Program-made: the position numbers and the translations under genes
Notes under the pieces: model-generated
Told to the model about the DNA's origin: nothing
The model's database searches: none
What the model saw: only the letters and a program-made list of their open reading frames with translations
Shown here: in pieces, positions 55,190 to 64,000 of the stretch
How positions within the stretch are numbered: position 1 is the first letter of the stretch
Layout of the letters: each line of letters opens with the position of its first letter
NCBI GenBank assembly: GCA_001931875.2
Contig: MSJH02000799.1
Span: 124,001 to 188,000 of the forward strand
Reading direction: 5' to 3'
DNA: 64,000 nucleotides
Origin: Byssochlamys sp. IMV 00236
Taxonomy: Eukaryota > Ascomycota > Eurotiomycetes > Eurotiales > Thermoascaceae

Positions 55190-58100
55190 AATTATTGCTG
55201 GATTGCTGGTACTGTATTGACCCTTTCGTGACTACAGTCCGGTTCCGTCCATTTTCTTCCATCTCATTTCGTGATCCTCTACTCTACGCTGCTCTACTCG
55301 ACTCGATTCGACTTGACTCTACTCTACTAAACTATCCATCCGTTCCTGGCTTGCTTTCTCTGCGTGTCGCGACGGAGCCATCAAATTATGACCTAGGTAC
55401 CGAGGTACTGCCCCCAGTCCTGTGCGATTCCCATCCTATCAAACTCAACCCGATCTTACGAAAAGGTAAAGAAACAACAAGAGGAAAGAAACGAAAAGAG
55501 AGAGAATCACACAGAAGAAAGGGCCAAAAAAAAAACGATGATAACACCAGATTATGCTATGCTGTGCTGTGCGTGAACCTCGATCATACCAGTCCCCGAT
55601 CGGATCGTCTCCTCGATAGCCACGATTTGAGAAATAATGTGTGCACCAGCCTGGACCGGTCGTTTGCAGCCATGACCCGCGTACACGGGCCATCGCCCCC
55701 CAAGACTATCGGAGGGCCTAAACTTCGACCGGAAGCTTTTCGAGCGAAAGCCTCCACGGTCCCTCCCCGGAGCGAAAGCTCGGATGATCGTCCAGGCCCT
55801 TGGCGGCCGCACATGGACAGGAACTGGGCAAACTCGAAACATCCATCAGATTAACGGGGCTCAGCGCTCCCATGGAACCCTCTCGTCTCAGTTTGGAGAA
55901 GACGCCAGGTCGAAGGCTGGCTCCTTCTGGGGTCGCAGCCACAGGTCAATGATGATTCAATCATAATAATCAGCACGTCTAGCTAGCTACCTGCCTTTAT
56001 TGACAGCAGCCGCCGTTCCGTGGATGCCGCCACAGTCTCGAGGGCTTCCGGCACACATTCCGCGAAACGGTCATGGTGACCATATCATCGGACCAGATAG
56101 GCAAAGACGACGTTATTAAAAATCCGTGAGAAAGGCAAGTAAAGAGGTTATCTACCGATCTTGACGAGACGGATCAGGATTCGATTCCGGCCGGGCGCGC
56201 GATGGCATCGGTCCCCCCCGACTCCCCGAGTAATGTGAGGATGTCCCGGAAGGGGAGTATGCGTACGTCTACCGGTCATCGTGGGCTGGTGCTACCGCTG
56301 AACTCTTGTTCGCTCTACTGTAGGATATTAGGGATGGGATGGTGACATCTTCATTGACTGCTCACTGCACTGACGAGACATTTGCTATATTGTCAGATTT
56401 TGTTGTCATCTGTGATGACCTCCGCGCTTAAGCGTCCAAAGTTACATTTATTAAGTTCCTCACCAGGGGCAATAATAATATAGAAGCTCGTCTTGGTCCG
56501 AGTCCGACTGACAAGGGCAATTCTCAGCCGCTAGGGGACTGCTGTCAAGCTTTCGAACCTCCGTCCCGATGCACGTCGCCGGAGAAGCTTCTGTTCATGC
56601 TCTCCACTCCAGATCCGGAATGTCCTGTTAACCGATCCTTGCTCGTCCCGTCCGTGGCACACTGCTCTTCCCTTTACACGGTCTGATCATCGTGACGCTC
56701 ATGACAGGCACCACCGATTTGCTCGGGAGACTTGGCCAGCTTAAGACTTCCACCACGGCCATAATCGACAAAAGGTCCCTACCAGTGGAAGTGGCAATCT
56801 GACCAAACAAGGTTTTGGATACTTGATATGTGTGCCGCCATTTTGGGTCTTCACAGGTCCGTAGGGCACCACCGCGGCCACAACCGCCGATTGCCTGGTT
56901 GGCTGTGGCTGATGGTTTTGCAATTGAACCTTTCTTCCTGGTCAACCACTGGCAAGGATATACTACACTGGTCTTCCGGTGCCAGCATACGCTTATCATG
57001 TGGCTGTGCCGTGATCTTTTCCATCGCCCGAGGTATACGAGTCAAGATGGAAAAAGAGACGTGCCGTCCTGTTTCCCGGACAGGGATACTTACAGAATGC
57101 TTGCCAGCCTGAGACACTGTCCTTTTGCCGGCCCTGTCCGTATCTTACTCGCATCCTTCCACTTAGGCTTCTTTGCTGGTGGGGCATACGTTTTGGCAGA
57201 GTGTTGTCGTTAGGCCTGGGCGGGAGAAAAGTGTGCACAATAATGATACCTATGTACCCGAGTGGCTGGGCCTGGTTCTCAATCTGAGAGTTTGGGCAGG
57301 TACCTAATTTCCCAAGAGCTCGTCCCTTTGTTCTGTCGCATGGAGATCATGGAGATCGTGTCTGCGCATGCCACACCGCATCAATTCCGACCTCGTCTGC
57401 TGGGATTCTCCCCAAGATCTGTCATACATGATATCGGGTCTGCGTAGGAACCCGATCGCACAGGCGGGAGGAGAAGGCAATGCTGTACGCAGATGCGGAG
57501 AAGAAATTGGATCTCCTATCAATCTTATCCAAGCTCCTGAACGAGCTGCGGAAACTTGTTCTTGCAACGTTGTTTGGCACATGTTCTCGAAGAGTCACCC
57601 GATCTGGCTGCACGATCCCTGACTCTGTCAGCAGCCACATGCCAAGACTATATGTCTCGCCTCAGCTGAGATACAAGTTGGTTCTCGTGGAGCAATGCGG
57701 CAACGAGAGGGGTTGTGCGAGTCGTCAGTGTCACAGTGGTGGTACGTAAGTTCCCGCTCGATTATCCGATCGGCCTGACCACTGGGGGGAACCAATTCTC
57801 TAGACGCGCGATTAATTCCTCATGGGAATCAATCCCCCTCATCCTATATGAAGATCGCATAATTACTCGTTACCAAGGTCGTGCAGAGGGAGATGGAGCA
57901 ACTATTTAACTGTCTGAAACAGATACCTGAAAACCGGGCTTGGAAACACAACAGATCGCAGCGTTGGGCTGAGCAGAGATTATCTCCACCTTCTTATGGC
58001 CCGCTATATGGAACAGGAGAGCAAGTTGGCTGGCGGTGGTGGATATCCGGTCAAAGTGGTAATAATGCCAGGAGATGAGGTTTGAAAGAAAAAAAAAAAG

Positions 58101-60226
58101 CGAACTACGTTTGGTCCTCGAGCTAGCGCAGCTAACTAGCTATGAGATGCATTATCCTACACGACTCGCTGCGTTGCTACCTAGTAGGTAATAATAACTA
58201 GTTAGTAGTAGGTTCTCCGAGCACGAGTGCATGTATGACAGCCATTAACAGATTGCATTAGAAGCGTGGAGACTTTGCGTATGTACTCTTCTTTTCTTCT
58301 TTGCTACCCAAGGGAACATGTCATATACAGCGAGTGATCTGGTACACGACATATGCTACAGCAGCCAGCCCTGCCGGACGGAGATTCAAAACATTCACAC
58401 CCAGTGGTTCAAGTTCTCGTGTGATCTCTTCTCGAGCGTTGTTGAATTGCCGGCAATCCGACTGGAGCGGCATTTCCTTCCCATCCACGGAACACTTGAT
58501 GATCCTCTATCTAGCGTTATCTCCTGCAACGTAACTGTTGAAACACATACACCCATCCACGGCTGCCTTTACAGATCGAGAGTCTATTGCGTCTTCTTTG
58601 TCTTCCGTGGAGTTACTGCCCTGACTTACAGCTCGACCGGCCGTCTGCGGACTGTGGCGAAAAAGTCTTCCCTGTTCCTTGCTCCGACGGAAAGCGATCG
58701 AGAGCGTTTTGAAGACGTCTCCAGATCCAGATCCACTGCCTCCGTTCTTCAACGCCTTCCCATGGATCGCAGCCGGAGCTCGGACTTGGCAGCGGTTATT
58801 ATTGCAGAAGACTCAGGTAGTCATCTCAACGGTCGTGGAACCCGGGGCGCATCTTTTCAGATATTACTTGAAGCGAGAAAAACCTTGGAAATTGGGAATG
58901 GATGATACGCCAGTGCCCCTCTCTAGAAAACAGTCGCCTGCAATTGCAGCCCCGCACTACATCCCTTCAAGTTCGATATCATTTACGGAGTAACCGTGCT
59001 CAAGTCTCGCCGTTTCTCCCCCACTGGAGATCGGACATCCGGCCAGGTCGACCCAAGGAAATGTAAGCCTTTCCGCCAGGTCTAGGCAAGAAGTGGACGG
59101 TTAGTCTTTGGGTTGTGACGCCTCGGAGGGAAGACGCCCCTCGCTGTGGCTTGCACTCGGAAGCAGGAACAATTGCCCTACTCTACCAGGAATTCTCCGC
59201 GGCCGACCGGGAATGGAAGAAACATCCACAACAATCTGCTGCATCACTCGCATCAGGTTTCTTCCGGGGATACAGTATTCCCAGTCGAGATACCTACCCA
59301 CTGGGGTTAAGGGCACAATGCGTCGTTTGGTCGAACTTACACCACACCTTCCAATTAGGTCCTATGTCCCATTGAAACATCCGAAACTGTTCTCATGACC
59401 TTTGGACCCAGACATCAAAACGGCCAGATAGGTTTCGATCGATGCTATCATGTTTCAACCCGACAAGTCGTCTGACCGTTTCATCCCCAGGGACCCATGC
59501 ATGATATTATACTACTCCACGTATCAACGACAGCGCTACGATCCGATAAACATCCATTATTACATATCGATGAATCTGGAAATCTAGAACCTCCTTCCTT
59601 GATTGAGTAACGATGTACAACATCATGGAACACAACTCTGATCGCCACCTTAAGAAGCGAAGCGAGGATCTGATGTTATCATTGGCAGGAAGAGTGGAAA
59701 AAGGATTCAACCTATCAAGTCCATTGGAATCGTATCGGTTCATAACTATCTTCTTTCAAACAAACACAGTACGTAACTATTCCCATCTATCAGCCGTATC
59801 ACTATCAGTAGAACCGGGATCTATTCCATTTCACTCCCAGCGAGAGGCGCTCGAACGGCTCCTCAGGCTGCCACGTTTGACTCGGGTTTGAAGTCTAAAG
59901 ACAGAAATTTTACCTTGAATCAAATGTCCCTTGCAATAAGTCACGTAGTGACCAACCACTTCTGATTCGATTAGGCATCCATGAGACAAAAGAACTTGAA
60001 ACAATCTCTCTCTTCCCCTCCTTTATTTCAAACCATAGAAAAAGCGGCACGAGTATAAGCGTGTACGTATTTCCGAATCAACTAACGCTTGCTTAAGAAA
60101 TAATGAGGATAATTCACGAACATCAGAGTCAACCGCCCACAATCACGTAAACTTGTTGCTGCTCCACCTTTCCTGTGCGGGATTTGATATCTTGTCGTAT
60201 GAGTGTTAGTTAACTAGTTACTACTG

Positions 60227-60600
60227 CTATGTAACAATAAGTGCCGATCTAGTTGATGCTAGTGCTGACAATTTAAGTGAATTGTGCTCAAAAATATCCC
60301 CATCATCCCAATCAAACGGTTTCTTCAGAAGTAGCCATCGTGGGGGTGAGTAAAGCATCTGAAATGGTGCTGCATAGGCCCATTCCCAGTCGAGGACCGC
60401 AACTATCTTCAAATCCCATGCGTTGTTGACAAGTATTATATTTCTGCAAACCGGAAATCGTCGCAAATTAATTCGAACGGACCATCGTCATACTTTTTTA
60501 TCAACGAAATGGGGTATAATGGCCGTAAGAATTCTTATTATGGAGATATTTGCGACGAGCATCTTCCATATCATCAATTGAAGAACCTGTACTTCATAAG
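60227..60600 (-). pseudogene. Decayed APH-type (aminoglycoside phosphotransferase) gene
   Basis: Fragments of a fungal APH-family kinase-like protein lie on the minus strand in three frames. From 60574 down to about 60510, SSIDDMEDARRKYL ends at a TGA. Next, another frame reads PISLIKKYDDGPFELICDDF down to about 60441. A third frame, 60440-60227, reads NIILVNNAWDLKIVAVLDWE, then WAYAAPFQMLYSPPRWLLL and DWDDGDI. Order and spacing match the family (SIDD, then F-x-L-x-CDDFRxAN, then VLDWEWAYAAP), including the Asp-containing catalytic and metal sites. At least two frame changes and one upstream in-frame stop break it. No complete N-terminal lobe was found upstream. These proteins are common as lineage-specific families in moulds, usually not drug-resistance enzymes. 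Confidence 0.75.
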
Positions 60601-61046
60601 TACATATAATCCAGAATCTGATAAACTGAACAGAAACAAAACTAAAGCTGGAGAGGCTGATGATCATGAATGATAGGGGAAAATATAGTCTGATGCTCCT
60701 AGAGTAAAGTGTTAGCGATGGCTGATATTAATAGTAGGCGATTTAGGGGACTAGTACTGGTGAGTATGTCGACAGGAACAGAATAACCCGTAGGACAGCC
60801 AAGATATGAATTAATCGGGACTGCAAAGCAGAAATATATAAGTTCTGAAGAATATTAATATTAGTTTACCCTCTCAATCGGTCTGACTCATCTTACCTTG
60901 TTCAATATAAGTAATATCAGTAAACAGCCTATGTCTTGTCTAGGGGCACCCCAGCAACCATCGCAGACGGTTAAGTATGAGCCTAATGTTGTTCGCGATC
61001 GTCCATCTTCCGGTCAAAGCTCACAACAAAGGCCTCCCCTCCCCTC
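60601..61046. other. Intergenic region, APH relic / SRPK-like kinase
   Basis: AT-rich. It may hold further decayed APH sequence on the minus strand and the promoter of the kinase on the plus strand. Nothing more can be assigned. Confidence 0.45.
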
Positions 61047-62480
61047 TTGTATGTACCAGCAACGATGAGGAGGCCATGCTTCTTCCGCATACGCACCTTG
61101 CCCTTGCGCCCATATCTCCATCATCTTTTTTTGGTTACGGACAATGCAGGCCTGCCATATTTCCACCGTCAACCCTCCCGTGCCTTCTCCTTTACTGCGT
61201 CTAAATCAACGGCCCCGACAACGAGCACAAGTCGGGTCTTGTACGAGCCTATTGAGAGCGTGGAACGAATGGAATATTATCAAGAGGGTGGCTATCATCC
61301 TGTGGAAATTGGCGATCACATTCACGATCGCTACCATATCGTCCACAAACTCGGTCACGGCACTTACTCAACGATCTGGCTAGCTCGGGACGAGATATCT
61401 AACCGATATGTTGCCGTTAAGATTTGCACGGCAGATTCAGACCCTGTTGAGACAGATATACTGTCCCAGCTATCAAAGTCTCTAAAATCGTCAGATATAG
61501 GCACAACCATGATACCTTCGATTCTGGATAGATTCAACATCCAAGGCCCCAACGGTAACCACGTCTGTCTGGTGACAAGCCCGGCAAGGATGAGCTTATC
61601 TGAGGCAAAGAAGGAATCATGGATAAGCCTTTTTCAGATTAATGTGGCTCGTGCGCTGGCAGCACAGCTCGCGATGGTGATTCGTTATATGCATTCAGAA
61701 GACTTTGTTCATGGAGACCTTCATTGTGGAAACATCCTCCTTAAACCCCAATCCAATTTCGATAAGTTATCTACTACGGAGCTATACGAGCTGTATGGAG
61801 AGCCGGAACTTGAGCCGGTGAATCGATTAGATGGCCAAACGCCTCCGCCAGGAGTCCCAAAATATGGCGTCGTACCTATCTGGCTTGGTGCATCAAGTGA
61901 AAAAATTACACTTCCAGAAGCCAGGATCGTTCTCACAGATTTCGGCCAGACATTCTCTCCGACACGAGAGAAGAGATTTGAGTCATATACACCCCTTTTA
62001 ATAAGAGCCCCCGAAGCTCGATTTGAGCCAACAACACCACTCACTTGCTCATCTGATATCTGGACGCTTGCATGTACCATCTGGGAAATTGTAGCCCAAC
62101 GATCCCTATTCGAAGGCTTCCTCACAAACGAAGACGACATGACTTGCCAGCAAATCGCAGCACTGGGCCCGCTCCCGACTGAATGGTGGGAGAGATGGGA
62201 AGGCCGTGGAAACCACTTCACCGATAACGGCGAGCCAAATAACAGAGCTACATCCCAGTATAGGTCGTTAGAGGATCTCTTCGAATTAAATATCCAGCAA
62301 CCGCGGACTCAGGCGGGGATGCCGCCACTTGAATCGAGTGAGCGAGATGCTCTCTTCGCGATGTTGCGTCCAATGCTTTCTTTTAAGCCTGAGAATCGTT
62401 CGTCTGCCCAGCAGGTTCTCGAATCGGAATGGATGGTGAAATGGGCTATTCCCGAGTATCAGAAGATTCGAAGCTCGTAG
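61047..62480 (+). CDS. SRPK-like protein kinase
   Basis: Single exon, 477 aa (or 471 from the ATG at 61065). This is a Ser/Thr kinase of the SRPK-like group expanded in moulds. It has an entry segment (EYYQEGGYHPVEIGDHIHDR) typical of SRPK family, glycine loop KLGHGTYSTIWLA, ATP-binding Lys about 125 (YVAVKIC), catalytic loop VHGDLHCGNIL (Asp about 224), DFGQ (Asp about 298), RAPEARF in place of RAPEV and a C-terminal RSSAQQVLESEWM. All catalytic residues are present. The Arg usually before the catalytic Asp is Gly (HGD in place of HRD), common in this group. The N-terminal ~50 residues are basic and hydrophobic (RTLPLRPYLHHLFLV), resembling a mitochondrial or membrane-targeting leader. Unlike the broken kinase at 22 kb it has no intron. 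Confidence 0.85.
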   Translation: MYVPATMRRPCFFRIRTLPLRPYLHHLFLVTDNAGLPYFHRQPSRAFSFTASKSTAPTTSTSRVLYEPIESVERMEYYQEGGYHPVEIGDHIHDRYHIVHKLGHGTYSTIWLARDEISNRYVAVKICTADSDPVETDILSQLSKSLKSSDIGTTMIPSILDRFNIQGPNGNHVCLVTSPARMSLSEAKKESWISLFQINVARALAAQLAMVIRYMHSEDFVHGDLHCGNILLKPQSNFDKLSTTELYELYGEPELEPVNRLDGQTPPPGVPKYGVVPIWLGASSEKITLPEARIVLTDFGQTFSPTREKRFESYTPLLIRAPEARFEPTTPLTCSSDIWTLACTIWEIVAQRSLFEGFLTNEDDMTCQQIAALGPLPTEWWERWEGRGNHFTDNGEPNNRATSQYRSLEDLFELNIQQPRTQAGMPPLESSERDALFAMLRPMLSFKPENRSSAQQVLESEWMVKWAIPEYQKIRSS

Positions 62481-63501
62481 GAAAGCTAGTAGTGGTCTGT
62501 CGCAATTTGATATAGAATTCTTCCTTCCCCCCACCCCCGATGAATCGTGGTCAAGACCCGTCTAAGGTTCCAGCATCGGAAGAAACCAGACCACGAAAAA
62601 GAAAACGGGACAGTACCTAAAGGGGTTTACGAAGTCTCGCAGACATCTTGGGCCTCCCAAGCTAAGATTTTCTGGGTTAAGTATCTAATATAGTTAACTG
62701 CTCTTAACTATCAGATCGGCGATTCTTATTACTTTAGTGGTCGAGATCCGTTCGATTTGTGATTACGAGTCTTGTGGATTCCACCAGGTAATATTATAAC
62801 TATTGGTCTAGGAAAGGGATGTTATGGTGTTGATGATTGGTTTGAGTATTATTTATTGAAATGAACATGTACATGAGAATGTGATCCTATGTACTGTACT
62901 GTACTTTGTGCTCAGTAGTATGATGAGTATACTGTGAAGTACTGGAGATATGCATACACATATACATATATATGTATGAATAGAATAGGCGCGAGAGCAT
63001 GACCTTTTCCATATTTCGGAAGTTGGAAGTTTGCATGCAGACTATTACGCCTTGCGCAGTCTGTCGATACCCCCTTTTACTCGGCCATGAAATGAATGAA
63101 TGGGACAGATGTTCTTCCTTGCATGCACCACTGGGATGTGCCAAGCGGAAGAAATGAATGTCATCTGGTCATGTCGTCATGGTGAGAACTGCGATACAGC
63201 GTCGCTGTTCAATCATCCGAGGGCAGTCGTGATGCCACTACGGGAATGAAATATCCTTCGTGAGGAATGGAGTGGTCTGGCATGGCCGGCGTCCTGAAAT
63301 GTCTCCGGCTGTAACCGAATTGGTTGCATGATCCCAGTATAGGGTCTAAGCGGATGAGTCGCGGGAGAGCGGCGGTTAAATTCACCGCTGTGCAATGAGG
63401 AGAGGTCCGGATTGCGCATGCATTATCCTTGGGTTGGTTTTGTGACGTATTCGAACGCGAAAAGAGAAATTTGTCTCACGTATTCGTTTAAGCACTTTTG
63501 A
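62481..63501. other. Intergenic region
   Basis: 3' flank of the kinase and spacer to the edge frame. Contains short repeats (tactgtactgtac near 62890, acatatacatatatatg near 62958). Frames at 62887-63144 and 63213-63419 lack family content. No gene is supported. Confidence 0.5.
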
Positions 63502-64000
63502 TCAAGACGTCAATGATCGAGTTCTGGGGAAAGTTGGTCGGGGTGAATGCATAGTGAGCTCCAGCGGCTTGAGTCTCTGGCCGTTTCGACACAGCAACCG
63601 CCAGTACGAGACAACCGCCCTCAATATCCACTCTTGTTCTTCTCTGGTCATCCTCAATTGCCGTCGAGCCATACTGGAAGGCTGCAGTGCAATGGTCCGC
63701 ACGTGGTAACGACAGGGCCCGCGCGCAGCGACGCAGCTGGTGGTGCAGCCGGGGTGCAGTCTGTCCATGTGCACTTCTTTGTGGTCTCTCAATTCGAGAC
63801 ATTGAGATATCAGCTGCTTAATGCCATTCTCCAGTGCCCATGCTCGGTACTCAATCTCTGGCCAAAAGGCATCCCCCCAGAATTGGTCTTCACGGACGGC
63901 AGTCTCTACTGCGCCTAACCAGAAATCAAAGGACAGCAGTCGACGCTTGGCGTCAGGAACTACCGTCTCTTGAATATAATCTGAGAGCAGACAGGCGACA
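63502..64000 (-). CDS. Partial open frame at window edge, unknown
   Basis: A frame is open from the right edge (64000) to a stop at 63502, about 166 codons, with no start in the window. The upstream part looks coding: KRRLLSFDFWLGAVETAVRE, FWPEIEYRAWALENGIKQLI. From about 63760 onward a second frame (ending 63488) looks equally protein-like (EGGCLVLAVAVSKRPETQAA, then HYAFTPTNFPQNSIIDVLIK). Either an unrecognised intron or a frameshift joins the two, or the gene is decayed. No family is recognised. Confidence 0.35.
   Translation of the reverse strand, partial: VACLLSDYIQETVVPDAKRRLLSFDFWLGAVETAVREDQFWGDAFWPEIEYRAWALENGIKQLISQCLELRDHKEVHMDRLHPGCTTSCVAARGPCRYHVRTIALQPSSMARRQLRMTREEQEWILRAVVSYWRLLCRNGQRLKPLELTMHSPRPTFPRTRSLTS

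Larger units (their letters stand above)
54313..60226. other. Gene-poor accessory-like region
   Basis: Nearly 6 kb with no supportable gene. 54313-55200 is probably the leader and promoter of the 52.4-54.3 kb gene, with TTTAG (54994-55009), GA (55052-55071) and CTTG (55171-55189) repeats. From 55.2 to 60.2 kb are many overlapping frames of 60-219 codons on both strands (longest 55195-55854 and 58318-58905, both +). None shows a recognisable domain or consistent splice sites. The composition suggests decayed or non-coding accessory DNA. Confidence 0.45.

Noticed and set aside
55195..55854. 219-codon plus-strand frame
   Set aside because: Repetitive start region, low-complexity Lys/Arg/Ser stretch in the middle and no family. 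It might be a leader of an unknown transcript but is not supportable as a gene.
56161..56215. tRNA-like B box (ggattcgattccgg)
   Set aside because: The presumed T stem does not pair and there is no matching A box or acceptor stem, so no tRNA.
58318..58905. 195-codon plus-strand frame
   Set aside because: The longest frame in the gene-poor stretch apart from 55195-55854, but it has no domain, no splice continuity and equal-quality antisense frames. Coding status cannot be supported.

Overview
The window looks like a chromosomal segment from an ascomycete filamentous fungus, most likely a Eurotiales species (Aspergillus/Penicillium type). Coding genes are interrupted by short introns of about 49-102 nt, with GT(A/G)NGT donors, CTAAC/CTGAC branch sites and YAG acceptors. 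Intergenic DNA is AT-richer and full of microsatellites. The gene set (Pex19, Stm1, Spb4, a CTP-type diacylglycerol kinase, a Yen1/GEN1-like nuclease, an Arp10-like protein, an Sds3-like protein, a Mid2-like sensor, a GtaA-like glutaminase) is that of a mould nucleus. I saw no CRISPR array, operon, intact transposon or tRNA gene.

Layout. 0.3-2.1 kb: protein tyrosine phosphatase (-). 2.8-3.4 kb: small four-exon Mrx7-like mitochondrial gene (+). 5.9-6.8 kb: Ser/Thr-rich Mid2-like membrane protein (+). 8.3-9.4 kb: seven-exon secreted Cys protein (+). 10.1-11.0 kb: unknown acidic-tailed protein (+), convergent with PEX19 (11.4-12.7 kb, -). 14.0 kb: small CxxC/CxxC protein (-). 17.1-18.6 kb: Yap/Fcr3-like bZIP factor (+) with a GC-AG intron. 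19.4-20.7 kb: Stm1-like RGG protein (+). 21.5-22.9 kb: SRPK-like kinase gene broken by one frameshift (-). 23.9-24.3 kb: small unknown gene (+) next to a 20-N assembly gap. 24.6-27.3 kb: GtaA-like secreted glutaminase-family protein (-). 29.0-30.2 kb: possible Whi5-like protein (+). 31.3-31.7 kb: unknown Cys protein (-). 32.3-34.4 kb: Spb4 DEAD-box helicase (-). 35.2-36.4 kb: Dgk1-type kinase (+). 37.2-40.0 kb: Yen1-like resolvase (-), divergent from the Arp10-like gene (40.5-42.2 kb, +). 42.5-43.7 kb: secreted aldose 1-epimerase (-). 45.2-48.5 kb: AT-hook protein (+). 49.9-51.6 kb: Sds3-like protein (-). 52.4-54.3 kb: conserved protein of unknown function (-).

From about 54.3 kb to the right edge the segment changes character. 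There are nearly 6 kb without a supportable gene, then a decayed aminoglycoside-phosphotransferase-type (APH) relic with several breaks, an intact SRPK-like kinase, and an unfinished reading frame at the window edge. The left two thirds are ordinary housekeeping genes that do not form a pathway or gene cluster. The right end behaves like accessory DNA. The broken kinase at 22 kb and the intact one at 61 kb belong to the same broad kinase class but are not close copies.

No clear new biological system was found. The most interesting points are the gene decay (kinase frameshift, APH relic), splicing peculiarities (GC-AG intron, tandem CAG acceptors, 14-21 nt exons), several lineage-conserved-looking unknown proteins, and a few strong inverted repeats. 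Exon boundaries were deduced by hand from frame continuity and splice signals. Family names come from motif recognition without database searches.
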